From: CAMTWZ01 sp041749075
Lineage (GTDB): Bacteria > Bacteroidota > Rhodothermia > Balneolales > HLUCCA01
Direction: 5' to 3'
DNA: 64,000 bases
NCBI GenBank assembly: GCA_041749075.1
Contig: JBGTBY010000017.1
Span: forward strand, 1-64,000
The position numbers and the translations under genes are program-made. The notes under the pieces are model-generated. The model saw only the letters and a program-made list of their open reading frames with translations. It was not told the origin of the DNA and did not search any database. Shown one piece after another: positions 16,661 through 25,348 of the stretch (positions are counted from its first letter, which is position 1; each line of letters starts with the position of its first letter).

Positions 16661-19600
16661 TCAGATTTGTACATCAAAACCGAAGGTAACTGTGCGAACG
16701 TTCGGGTAACCGCCCGCGCTGGTTGTCGGAATTTCAGGATCGAACGATCCGCTGAAGATTCCCAAACGATCCCATGTCACCAGATTGCTTCCAGCCACAT
16801 AGACTCTCAAGTTGCTGAGTCCTGCACGTTTCACCATTTGATTCGGCAGCGTGTATGAGAAATTCAAGCTTTTCAAGCGAAGGTAGGTGCCATCACGCAA
16901 CCAGAAATCAGAGGTCAGGTTGTTGTTGACATTGGTTCCGATACCAGGAATTTCGATGGCAGGAAGCTTCGCATTTTTGTTGATGTTCACGTCCGGATTG
17001 TTCGGATCGGGAGTCCAACGGTATTTGTACTGATACACGTGCGGGATGCCGTCGTTATCGAAGGGCCCCCTGGCACGACCCACCATGTTCAGATTGAACT
17101 TTGATGCGCCTTGGAACAACGCATTGATGTTGAATCCACCATAGCTGAGGTCAACCGTAAACCCATACGACATGTCTGGGAACGCGCCACGACCGATATC
17201 GGTCTGATCGCGGAAGTCGATCGCTCCATCTCCATTCAAATCCCGATAGCGGATATCGCCCGGACGAAGTGTCACATTGCCTTGCCCATCTTGATCGATT
17301 TCATGATTGTCAATGGCAGTTTGGGTCATGAACATCCCATTGGATTTGTAGCCGATGAAGCGGTTCACGTAATTGCCTTGAAGCTTAAACAAACGGGCTT
17401 CATCCGGATCATCATAGCTAGGTTCGGCCCAACGCACATACTTCTCGCGCGAGTGCGACATGTTGGCCGAAACCAAGTAACGCAGTTTGCCGACCGTACT
17501 GTTGTAGGTCATTTCGATTTCATACCCTCTGTCTTCGCGTGCGTTGATGTTCAACGGTGGAAGCACCGCACCGAAAGTGGATGGGTACACATTCAACGCC
17601 GTTCCGAAAATGTTGTCGGTCTTACGTTGGAACAGGTTGAACTCGGTTGACAGTTTGCCATCGAAAAAACCGACGTTCACACCGTAGTTGATGGAGGTCA
17701 TTTCGAGCCACGTCACATTCGGGTTCGGAAGGCCTTGCTCTCCGATCCGCTGATAGATGAGATCATCAAACAAGAAGATGCCATCACGGATGATGTAATC
17801 GGACAAGTATCGGTAAGCGGCCACTCCAGTGTCATCCCCGGTCTGGCTGTATGAAACGCGTAAGCGGAGCTCATCAATGAAGCTGACATTGAAGAATTTT
17901 TCATTGTGCACCGACCAAGCGCCTGAAATACTTGGAAAAACACCCCAGCGCGATCCCGGAGCGAATTTATGGGTCGCATCCGCACGAACGGTGCTTTCGA
18001 TGCGATAACGGTCTTGATAGCCGTACTGCAAACGACCGACATAACTCACACGGGCACCTTCGGTCCAAGAATCACCATTATCGATGCCATCGATGGATCC
18101 AGCGAACAGGAATGGAACGTCAGGGGAAATCGGATTGAGTCGTGAAGCGTTGAAGCCGCGTCTGCTTTCGTCGATGTATTCGGCCAATGCCAGACCCGAG
18201 ACATTATGATCGCCAAAAACCCCTACGTAACGCAGCGAAATCAGTGGGTTGATCCAACGATCACGGTATTCGCCACGGGTCACCGAATTCACGCCTCGGC
18301 CACCGCGCATGATGTATGAGTCGGTCGCTTCGTCGTACTCGAACACTTCGTAACTCTTGTTGTTGGCCCATTGCAAATTCGCAGTGTATCGGTAATTCAT
18401 TCTGGCCTCGGCTTCGAAACCTGAGACAAAAGGAAGTTTCCATTTGGCTCCGATCGCACCTTCCACTCGTTCGTTGGAGGTTTCCGTGAGTCCACGCACA
18501 TCGCTGTATGAAATGGCTTTCGGTGATACATTTCCGAAACCGGCGTAAGCAGGACGACCATCCGGCAGATTCGGGTTGAAGATCGGCTGTGAGCGCATCA
18601 ATCCACCGAAGATTTCCTCCATGCTTTCGGAGGTGCGATCCACATTTTCTATACGGGCGGACACATTCAAATAGACGGACAGGTATTCACGTACTTTCGA
18701 ATCGACGTTCGCGCGGATGTTGTACCGCTCGAAATTATAATCCCCGGAACGGAAGGCGCTTTCTTGGCGCATGTTACCGGCGGATAAGAAGTACACCACG
18801 TCGTCGCTACCGCCGCTTACGCTTCCACTGAACGCACGGGTCGGCGCCCAAGGACGGAAAACCGCATTGTACCAGTCGTAGCTTTCGAAACCGGGATCTC
18901 CACGGCGATAGGCTTCGATCTCTTCCGGTGTCACACTAGGGTTGATGCCACCGTTGAGCTCGCCTTCGCGAATCATTTCCATGTATTGGGCCGCATTCAC
19001 CTGTGTGATCAACTGAGTGGGTTGTTCGAAACTCATATTCGAACGGAAGTTGATTCTCGGATTGCCACGATTTCCACGCTTGGTGGTTACCAAAATCACA
19101 CCATTACCCGCACGAGCGCCATAGATGGCGGCGGATGCGTCTTTCAACACGCTGATGCTTTCGATGTCGTTCGGGTCCACACGGTCGAACGACATTTCCA
19201 CACCATCCACAAGGACAAGGGGGTTGTCATAACCACGTATTCGGAGCGTCGCGCCACCCGATCCTGGAAGACCGGATGTCGTTTTCGCCATCAAACCCGC
19301 CACACGGCCATTAATGAGCTCTGTTGCATTGGCCACGGAAACCTGAGTCAGCTCGCGCGAAGATACTTGCGATACCGAACCGGTCAGATCTTTCCTCGAA
19401 ACGGTACCATAACCGACCACGATGACTTCATCACCCAACAAGGCCCGCGATTCGAGGCGTACTATCAACTCGGCCCGGCCATCGAACGCGATCTCTTGGG
19501 TGTTGTATCCGAGATAGGAGAAGATGAGCACGTCCGTGATATTTGGGACGTTGAGCTCGAAACGACCGTCCAAATCGGTGTTCGTTCCAAGCATCGTGCC

Positions 19601-19750
19601 TTTGATTTGGATGTTCACACCGGGAAGTGGCTCACCATCCGTTGCATCGGTAACCAAGCCCGTCACTCGCGTACTTTGAGCGAATGCGGAGATGGTCAAT
19701 GTGAGAAGGGCAAGTACGAGGATCGCATACCGTTGAAAATGGAATCGCAT
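16661..19750 (-). CDS. SusC/RagA-type TonB-dependent glycan importer
   Basis: 1029 residues from ATG 19750, which gives a clean signal peptide (RYAILVLALLTLTISAFAQ). Next comes a carboxypeptidase-regulatory-like domain (VTGLVTDATDGEPLPGVNIQ), then the plug with DEVIVVGYGTVSRKDLTGSV and the family signature ISVLKDASAAIYGARAGNGV. The beta-barrel fills the rest and ends VRTVTFGFDVQI. It forms the outer-membrane channel for oligosaccharides, powered by TonB/ExbBD encoded elsewhere. It is the first gene of the susCD unit. A LacI-type operator lies 75 bases upstream, downstream of a TTGACA-N16-TACATT promoter on the minus strand. Confidence 0.96.
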   Translation of the reverse strand: MRFHFQRYAILVLALLTLTISAFAQSTRVTGLVTDATDGEPLPGVNIQIKGTMLGTNTDLDGRFELNVPNITDVLIFSYLGYNTQEIAFDGRAELIVRLESRALLGDEVIVVGYGTVSRKDLTGSVSQVSSRELTQVSVANATELINGRVAGLMAKTTSGLPGSGGATLRIRGYDNPLVLVDGVEMSFDRVDPNDIESISVLKDASAAIYGARAGNGVILVTTKRGNRGNPRINFRSNMSFEQPTQLITQVNAAQYMEMIREGELNGGINPSVTPEEIEAYRRGDPGFESYDWYNAVFRPWAPTRAFSGSVSGGSDDVVYFLSAGNMRQESAFRSGDYNFERYNIRANVDSKVREYLSVYLNVSARIENVDRTSESMEEIFGGLMRSQPIFNPNLPDGRPAYAGFGNVSPKAISYSDVRGLTETSNERVEGAIGAKWKLPFVSGFEAEARMNYRYTANLQWANNKSYEVFEYDEATDSYIMRGGRGVNSVTRGEYRDRWINPLISLRYVGVFGDHNVSGLALAEYIDESRRGFNASRLNPISPDVPFLFAGSIDGIDNGDSWTEGARVSYVGRLQYGYQDRYRIESTVRADATHKFAPGSRWGVFPSISGAWSVHNEKFFNVSFIDELRLRVSYSQTGDDTGVAAYRYLSDYIIRDGIFLFDDLIYQRIGEQGLPNPNVTWLEMTSINYGVNVGFFDGKLSTEFNLFQRKTDNIFGTALNVYPSTFGAVLPPLNINAREDRGYEIEMTYNSTVGKLRYLVSANMSHSREKYVRWAEPSYDDPDEARLFKLQGNYVNRFIGYKSNGMFMTQTAIDNHEIDQDGQGNVTLRPGDIRYRDLNGDGAIDFRDQTDIGRGAFPDMSYGFTVDLSYGGFNINALFQGASKFNLNMVGRARGPFDNDGIPHVYQYKYRWTPDPNNPDVNINKNAKLPAIEIPGIGTNVNNNLTSDFWLRDGTYLRLKSLNFSYTLPNQMVKRAGLSNLRVYVAGSNLVTWDRLGIFSGSFDPEIPTTSAGGYPNVRTVTFGFDVQI

Positions 19751-19806
19751 AGAGTTGACCGTTACGTTTAGGATTGGCAAAAAAGACCAGGACCGACAAG
19801 GCGAAA

Positions 19807-19814
19807 AAGCGCTA
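19807..19814. promoter_or_regulatory. AAGCGCTA motif (possible second LacI-type half/operator)
   Basis: A CG-centred palindrome-like word located 11 bases from the TGTTAACG operator. Related AAGCGCTT words accompany the operators at 24277, 24455, 34397 and 38971. Confidence 0.35.
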
Positions 19815-19825
19815 CCAAATGCAAA

Positions 19826-19839
19826 TGTTAACGCTAACA
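19826..19839. promoter_or_regulatory. LacI-type operator TGTTAACGCTAACA upstream of susC
   Basis: A near-perfect 14-bp CG-centred palindrome between the predicted promoter and the susC start. It is the same sequence as the galK site at 41189. Likely bound by the LacI-family protein encoded at 41242-42282. Confidence 0.8.
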
Positions 19840-19844
19840 CTTGG

Positions 19845-19872
19845 AATGTACTTCGATTTTTCCAAATGTCAA
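19845..19872 (-). promoter_or_regulatory. Predicted promoter of susCD
   Basis: On the minus strand TTGACA (19872-19867), 16 bases, then TACATT (19850-19845), just upstream of the operator. Bacteroidota-type promoters usually differ (TTTG/TANNTTTG), so this is tentative. Confidence 0.4.
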
Positions 19873-19899
19873 ATAATTTTTGACGACTGTTTCTGAAGC

Positions 19900-22755
19900 C
19901 TATTTCAGCAACGTGAACCGTTTTGTCACAACCTGACCGTTCGAACTCAGACGGTACAAATAAACACCGCTAGGCAAGCCCGATCCATCGAATTGGACAC
20001 TGTGCGAGCCGGCTGGAAACACATCGTTCGCAAGAAGGTCAACTTCTCTGCCGATGACATCATAGACGGCTAATTTTGTGAGGCCGTCAACCGACAACTG
20101 AAAACCGATAACTGTCGACGGATTGAATGGATTTGGGTAATTCTGATGCAGCTCTATGCCGCTTGGAGTGAGCTTCGCGTCTTGTTTGACAGAGGTGTCG
20201 ATCAGAGGATCGAACGGACGTACGCAGCGGATCGACAAACCGATCCGTTTATCAGGTGAATTTCGGTTGACTCCGGCTTCATTCAGATGCAGGATGTGTC
20301 GGAATGCGGTGGTTGCGCCCACCTCAGTGGATGTCCAGAATGCGGCATAACTCCCCAATGCTTCAAAGGCGCCATCTGCACCAAAGGCACCACCTGCGAA
20401 ACGCATGCTGCCACTTCGAACCGAGAGTCCGCTCTCATTGGTCGCCGCCGAATTCGGTGCTTGCCAATAACGGGATCCCGTTGATTTGAGTTTGTTTCCG
20501 ATTCCTTGATCCCGACCGCGTGTGAAGTTGGTCAGTGTCAATTCCGCTTCAGGCATGCCCAAAAAGGATTCGAGTTCGGCGAAGTCGGAATCACTTGGTA
20601 CGCTCCATCCGGTCGGGCACAATCCCCGAGGATCGTTCACAGCATACCAATTGTATAGCTTTCCCCTATCGACCACATTGTTGTTGTGGATCGACCATGC
20701 CGCGGTGCCGTTCGTATTTGTGGCACTCCATTCGACATTATCGATGATGTTCGCAAAGATGTCGCCGTTTGCGAACCGGGTGGTTTTGAGATTTTCAGCC
20801 ATCCAAACTTGGTCCCCATGGATCACGGTACGATATGCCTGTCCGTCGATGTCGGTAACCTGCCCGCCAACCCAGCTCATGTGGATGTCTCCCAAATGCT
20901 GCGGAATCCGGCCAAGAATCTCATCCCTAACCGCTTTTCTAAGAAGCGGAGTGGATCCGCTTTCAAAACGCAGGTCGGCATCTCTCGACAGAAATGTCAA
21001 TGTGAACGCTCCGCTGATGTCGGTGATGTCGCTCGTGATGAGGCTGTTTCCTTCGTACAAGGCGACATCCACACCCATTACCGGTTCACCATCGGTGTTC
21101 TGCAGATACCCCGTCTTTTTGATTTCGGTACCAACGGGTGGTGCGTTACGTTCGGGCTCTCCTCCATAGGCTCCGATCGGCACGTATCCATCCTCCCAAA
21201 TGAGTGCATTTCCGTACAGATCATGTGTCGGATATGCGGGGATGTCTTTGAAAACGCCATGACCCGCATTCGGGAAACGCGGTTGACGAAACGCAATACC
21301 TGCGCCCAATGCCGGACTCTCAGCCGCCAGGCGGTAACTGTCGATATCAAAACCACCAGGTTGCGCGAAAAGAGGATCTCCGAACACAGCGTTCGCATCC
21401 AGCGATGTGAATCCATTGTTCACGGTGCCAAAGTAAAGATTGTGCATGACACGAAGCTCACTCCCTTCGGTGATTTTGATGACCAGTTCACGGTCTCCGA
21501 TGCTGCTACCGGCAGCGGAATACAAGATGTTATTGAAAATGTAGGTGTTGTCTCCATCCAGATGGATGCCGGTGGTTCGGTTGTTTCCCACATGGATCGT
21601 GTTGTTGTAGACAAAATTGCTGTCGGAGGTCACGCTTCGGTTCACACCTGCATATTGCGACACCCAGATCGATCGATTGTTATGTCGGATTCCATCATTC
21701 ACACTCACATTGAATCGGTACACGGAGTTGACGTTATCACCAAGGATTTCCGCAAAGCCACCTTCATTGTTTTCGCTGTAATTGTATTGAACGAAGACAT
21801 TCTTATTGCCGTGATCGATGTGGATGCTGTAGGTATCGGCCGGACCACGGGCATGCAAGGTGCGGTTATACTGGGCGACCACGTTACGTGTGCTCCAAAA
21901 CCAAGCGCCGCTGCCGCGTTTGGCCATTCTGGCATCGGCATTCGAGCCGGGGTATTCGAATGTGTTCCCTTCCATCAGCAAATTGTAAGACCGTCCCGGC
22001 TGAACCCCCGATCCGCCAGTTCGGAATGTATGATTGTTGCGGATCACGATGTCCATGTTCCGGTTGATGGAGTCGTTTCCGACACCCGCAGCTCCCCCGA
22101 CGTGCTGAGTCCAAATGCCGAATTTTCCGGTTAAAGTGATGTAATTATCCTCGATGAGGATGTCGCGGATATGCTTTTCCTTGCCTACCTCGGCGTTCCG
22201 TTCGCTTCGGAAAAAGATTCCAGAGACCTGCAGGGCATCGAAATCGACGCCGGTGGTGTTGATCGCATACACACTACGAATAGTCAGATTGCGCAAGACG
22301 AACGACCTCATGATCTCGTCTCCACTATTGTGCACAAAAATGCCATAGCCGACCTGGTCTGTGATGCCGCTTCGCGAAATCTTGCGGTCGTTGGTAACTT
22401 CCAGATCCTGTAACACGATGTACGAATTGTTGCGAAACAGGACCGAACTTTCATAGGCGCCACCGGTGGATGGAGCGGAATTGAGAATGGGTTTTGCGCC
22501 TGTTCCATAGCGGCTAAATACGATTGGAGCACCCTCCGAACCGGAACGGGTCACATAGAGCTGCCCGATGAAGACGTCTCCGGATCTAAACAATACTGAA
22601 TCGCCCGGCATCAGCGAATGGGAATTCACACGGCTGAGGCTCTGCCATGCCTGCTCGGGCTGAGTTCCGCTGTTGGTATCGTTTCCGGTAGTGGAGCTCA
22701 CGTAATACGTGGTTCCGGACAACAAAAGAGTGAGGAGGGTTGTGAGAATCATCAT
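19900..22755 (-). CDS. Secreted beta-helix protein with FISUMP and T9SS domains
   Basis: 951 residues. A short signal peptide (MMILTTLLTLLLSG) precedes TYYVSSTTGNDTNSGTQPEQ, the usual start of right-handed parallel beta-helix polysaccharide-active proteins. NNS/NNT coil repeats run to about residue 540. A small carboxypeptidase-regulatory-like unit (TGYLQNTDGEPVMGVDVALY) and a Fibrobacter-type FISUMP domain follow (QVWMAENLKTTRFANGD ... LYNWYAVNDPRGLCPTGWSV ... GLSIRCVRP). It ends with a T9SS sorting domain (HQNYPNPFNPSTVIGF). The beta-helix could be a lyase or hydrolase, but catalytic residues are not identifiable. It is probably surface-bound. It follows the 22841-24202 gene across a terminator-like hairpin, and so may be expressed by read-through from the operator-controlled promoter. 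Confidence 0.8.
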   Translation of the reverse strand: MMILTTLLTLLLSGTTYYVSSTTGNDTNSGTQPEQAWQSLSRVNSHSLMPGDSVLFRSGDVFIGQLYVTRSGSEGAPIVFSRYGTGAKPILNSAPSTGGAYESSVLFRNNSYIVLQDLEVTNDRKISRSGITDQVGYGIFVHNSGDEIMRSFVLRNLTIRSVYAINTTGVDFDALQVSGIFFRSERNAEVGKEKHIRDILIEDNYITLTGKFGIWTQHVGGAAGVGNDSINRNMDIVIRNNHTFRTGGSGVQPGRSYNLLMEGNTFEYPGSNADARMAKRGSGAWFWSTRNVVAQYNRTLHARGPADTYSIHIDHGNKNVFVQYNYSENNEGGFAEILGDNVNSVYRFNVSVNDGIRHNNRSIWVSQYAGVNRSVTSDSNFVYNNTIHVGNNRTTGIHLDGDNTYIFNNILYSAAGSSIGDRELVIKITEGSELRVMHNLYFGTVNNGFTSLDANAVFGDPLFAQPGGFDIDSYRLAAESPALGAGIAFRQPRFPNAGHGVFKDIPAYPTHDLYGNALIWEDGYVPIGAYGGEPERNAPPVGTEIKKTGYLQNTDGEPVMGVDVALYEGNSLITSDITDISGAFTLTFLSRDADLRFESGSTPLLRKAVRDEILGRIPQHLGDIHMSWVGGQVTDIDGQAYRTVIHGDQVWMAENLKTTRFANGDIFANIIDNVEWSATNTNGTAAWSIHNNNVVDRGKLYNWYAVNDPRGLCPTGWSVPSDSDFAELESFLGMPEAELTLTNFTRGRDQGIGNKLKSTGSRYWQAPNSAATNESGLSVRSGSMRFAGGAFGADGAFEALGSYAAFWTSTEVGATTAFRHILHLNEAGVNRNSPDKRIGLSIRCVRPFDPLIDTSVKQDAKLTPSGIELHQNYPNPFNPSTVIGFQLSVDGLTKLAVYDVIGREVDLLANDVFPAGSHSVQFDGSGLPSGVYLYRLSSNGQVVTKRFTLLK

Positions 22756-22768
22756 GGATTATGCCTTT

Positions 22769-22818
22769 AAAAAATGGCCAGGCAGTGACGGACATGAACG
22801 AACCGTACCACCTGGCCA
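22769..22818 (-). terminator. Terminator-like hairpin between two FISUMP genes
   Basis: On the minus strand TGGCCAGG (22818-22811), a 28-base loop, CCTGGCCA (22782-22775), then TTTTTT. It lies after the stop of the 22841-24202 gene and before the start of the 951-residue beta-helix gene. The long loop suggests a partial terminator or attenuator. Confidence 0.55.
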
Positions 22819-22840
22819 CCCTTACAAAACAAGGATTGAT

Positions 22841-24202
22841 TTATTTCATGAGCAACATCCGACGCGACGTCGATTGCCCATTGACGACCAACTGATACAG
22901 ATATATACCACTTGCTAGGTTTTGCGCAGTCCATGTCACCTGGTGGTTGCCAGCGCTGCGGGTATCGTTCACAAGGACGGCAATTTCACGACCAAGAAGG
23001 TCATATACCGCCAATCGGACAGTCGCTTGTTGCGGCAGATCGAACGCGATTTGAGTGGACGGGTTGAACGGATTCGGATAGTTCTGATGCAGGTTCACAC
23101 CACTTGGAACCTCACGTTCGTTCGGTTCCACAGACGTATCTGTAGCCGCATTGTAATCGCGTACACAACGGATGCTTGTGCCTTGACGCTTGTCCGTTGA
23201 GACACGGTTGATGCCGGCAGACGTGAAGTGGAACATGCGGCGGAAAGCTGTGGTCGCGTTGTTTTCCGTGGATGTCCAGTAGGTTGCGTAGCGTCCCAAC
23301 GCTTCGAATGCGGTTGGGGCACCATATGCACCGAGTTGGAAACGCATGCTTCCGCTGCGCATCGAGAATCCGGTTTCGTTGGTGGCATCTTCATGTGGAC
23401 CTTCCCAGAAACGATCGCCCGTGGATTGCAGCTTGTACGAGATGTCTAGGTCGTTGCCACGGTTCGGGAAACCCGCCGAATTCAACTTAGCTTCCGGAAG
23501 TCCGATGAACAGCTCAAGGGCTTTCCAGTCATCGTCACTTGGAATACGCATGCCGGTAGGGCAGATGCCACGTTGGTCGTTCACAGCATACCAATTATAC
23601 AGTCCGCCGCGATTCAGGAATTTCGGGCTGGTGACCGAATCCGGTGGGAAAGGCCAGTCGCCGGAATGGACGGCAAATGCACCCCGAGCGTTGGTGTTGG
23701 TTGCGCCCCAATCTGCAGGAACAGGAAGCCATGGAATACTGTCGCCGTTGTTGTATCTCTGAGTGCGCAGATTTTCTGCCATCCAAACAAGCTGATCGAT
23801 GACTACGGCACGATATTCGTTGCCATCCACATCCACAACAGCTCTTATACCACCATAGGGAGCACGGAGAGTATCGAGGTTGACATCGGTACGAGCCGAC
23901 ACATCATTGAGGATGAGTTTGTTGTAGATCGGTGCGACGGCGGTCTCTAAACGTAGTGTGCCCTCCGCTGCAGGATGCGACAAACTGAAACTGCCACGGT
24001 AGTTGGACGTGGCGCTGATGACGAGCGTCTCGCCATTGTAAAGTGATACCTCGACGCCCACGACAGGTTCGCCATCAAGGTTGAATAGGTATCCGGATTT
24101 GATGACCGGCTCGCCCAGTGCCGGTTGGCCGCTGGATGGAGTGGCAGTTGCGGCCAGCAGTAAAATAGCGGCGACGACCACGATGTTGTATCGGTTTTTC
24201 AT
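22841..24202 (-). CDS. Secreted FISUMP-domain protein with T9SS sorting domain
   Basis: 453 residues from ATG 24202, giving the signal peptide KNRYNIVVVAAILLLAATAT. A carboxypeptidase-regulatory-like unit (SGYLFNLDGEPVVGVEVSLY) is followed by a FISUMP domain (QLVWMAENLRTQRYNNGDSI, LYNWYAVNDQRGICPTGM, GTSIRCVRDY). A T9SS sorting domain ends it (HQNYPNPFNPSTQIAF). The regulatory-like plus FISUMP plus sorting part is closely similar to the C-terminal half of the neighbouring 951-residue protein, indicating tandem duplication. FISUMP has a C-type-lectin-like fold, so a glycan-binding surface role is plausible. Operators at 24230 and possibly 24421 control it. Confidence 0.82.
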   Translation of the reverse strand: MKNRYNIVVVAAILLLAATATPSSGQPALGEPVIKSGYLFNLDGEPVVGVEVSLYNGETLVISATSNYRGSFSLSHPAAEGTLRLETAVAPIYNKLILNDVSARTDVNLDTLRAPYGGIRAVVDVDGNEYRAVVIDQLVWMAENLRTQRYNNGDSIPWLPVPADWGATNTNARGAFAVHSGDWPFPPDSVTSPKFLNRGGLYNWYAVNDQRGICPTGMRIPSDDDWKALELFIGLPEAKLNSAGFPNRGNDLDISYKLQSTGDRFWEGPHEDATNETGFSMRSGSMRFQLGAYGAPTAFEALGRYATYWTSTENNATTAFRRMFHFTSAGINRVSTDKRQGTSIRCVRDYNAATDTSVEPNEREVPSGVNLHQNYPNPFNPSTQIAFDLPQQATVRLAVYDLLGREIAVLVNDTRSAGNHQVTWTAQNLASGIYLYQLVVNGQSTSRRMLLMK

Positions 24203-24229
24203 AGCATATTGGATTGAAGCGTGAAGTGA

Positions 24230-24243
24230 TGTTAGCGTTAACA
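24230..24243. promoter_or_regulatory. LacI-type operator TGTTAGCGTTAACA
   Basis: 28 bases upstream of the FISUMP gene start (24202). Reverse complement of the susC and galK sites. A weaker ATTAACGTTT word follows at 24251-24260. Confidence 0.8.
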
Positions 24244-24276
24244 CAAACCAATTAACGTTTTTCCGCAGACCTATGC

Positions 24277-24284
24277 AAGCGCTT
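24277..24284. promoter_or_regulatory. AAGCGCTT motif
   Basis: A perfect 8-bp CG-centred palindrome in the divergent promoter region between the FISUMP gene and the GH128-like gene. Same word as at 24455, 34397 and 38971. Confidence 0.35.
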
Positions 24285-24420
24285 TTTTGAACGATTGGAT
24301 GAAACCGCCCCAAATAGGTGTTTGCCACCTATATTTTTTGCAAACCAACGAAATATGTATAGGAAATTTGTCCGGATGCAAAATATCTCTTGCAGGATAT
24401 CGAAGAATTCCATTTCTTGA

Positions 24421-24434
24421 TGTTAACGTTATCA
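24421..24434. promoter_or_regulatory. LacI-type operator TGTTAACGTTATCA
   Basis: 57 bases upstream of the GH128-like gene start. One half is perfect and the other has one change. Together with 24230 it brackets the divergent promoter region and could support looping. Confidence 0.75.
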
Positions 24435-24454
24435 TTGCGTATCTGCGCACAGAT

Positions 24455-24462
24455 AAGCGCTT
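24455..24462. promoter_or_regulatory. AAGCGCTT motif upstream of GH128-like gene
   Basis: ATAAGCGCTTTCAG context, a good match to the general CG-centred LacI-family operator form. It lies between the 24421 operator and the start at 24491. Confidence 0.35.
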
Positions 24463-24490
24463 TCAGAGTCAACCCTAGAGGAACAGGAAC

Positions 24491-25348
24491 ATGAATCGTT
24501 TTCATTGGCTTTTATCCATCATGGTCGTGGGATTTCTTTCCACGTCGTGCACACCACCCAGCACAACGGATCCGGACGATGACGATGAACCGATCGTTGT
24601 GTTACCCCCCAATCCCAAGAAAGGATTTGGCATCACGATCAACGACAACAATGGTTGGTTCAAGAAAGTGGTGGATTTGGATGTCAGCTGGCATTACAGT
24701 TGGGGTCCGACGCTTCCAGCGACCTATCCGCGCGGGGTGGAGTTTGTCCCCATGGTTTGGGGACCGTTCTCCATCGACCAAGCGGTGACCAACGTGAATA
24801 CGTGGGCAAACCAAGGTCGTGTGAAATACCTTCTCGGATTCAATGAACCAGATGGCGCCGAACAAGCCAACATGACGGTAGCCAGAGCCATCGAAGAGTG
24901 GCCGAAGCTCATGAATGCGAATGTGCCTCTTGGAAGTCCATCGCCGATTCACACGAATGCCCAATGGCTGAAAGATTTCATGGCTCAGGCTAAAGCCAAA
25001 AATTACCGTGTTGATTTCATCGCGGTTCACTGGTACAAAGGACCGAATGCCGATGCCTTTATTCGCGAAATCGAAGTGGTGTATGAAACGTACGGACTTC
25101 CTATTTGGATCACCGAATTCGGTGTGGCCGATTGGGGCGTTGCATCCGTCGAACAAAATCGCTACACATCGGCACAAGTGCTTGCATTCATGCAAAACAT
25201 CTTGCCCCGCTTAGACAAAATGGAGTATGTCCATCGCTATGCTTGGTTCAATTCGTCGCCCACTCACCCGGCTTTGGCACCATCCGCATTGTTCAATACG
25301 GACGGTACCTTGACGCCATTAGGGGTTTACTACAAGAGCTTTCGTTAA
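24491..25348 (+). CDS. GH128-like (Asl1/Glyco_hydro_cc) surface lipoprotein
   Basis: 285 residues. A lipoprotein signal ends LSTSC (Cys20), followed by an acidic linker (DPDDDDEP), which suggests export to the outer-membrane surface. The TIM-barrel core shows LLGFNEPDGAEQANMT, with the likely acid/base Glu in FNEPD, DFIAVHWYKGPN, and PIWITEFGVADWG, with the likely nucleophile Glu in ITEFG. This is the GH128 pattern, whose known members cut beta-1,3-glucans. Here the PUL context suggests a beta-1,3-linked galactan or mixed glycan (inference). The gene ends 30 bases inside the convergent sulfatase gene. Confidence 0.8.
   Translation: MNRFHWLLSIMVVGFLSTSCTPPSTTDPDDDDEPIVVLPPNPKKGFGITINDNNGWFKKVVDLDVSWHYSWGPTLPATYPRGVEFVPMVWGPFSIDQAVTNVNTWANQGRVKYLLGFNEPDGAEQANMTVARAIEEWPKLMNANVPLGSPSPIHTNAQWLKDFMAQAKAKNYRVDFIAVHWYKGPNADAFIREIEVVYETYGLPIWITEFGVADWGVASVEQNRYTSAQVLAFMQNILPRLDKMEYVHRYAWFNSSPTHPALAPSALFNTDGTLTPLGVYYKSFR

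Noticed and set aside
20686..22134. 482-codon open frame on the plus strand
   Set aside because: It lies antisense to the beta-helix/FISUMP gene, its product has no recognisable domain, and the opposite strand codes a clear secreted protein.
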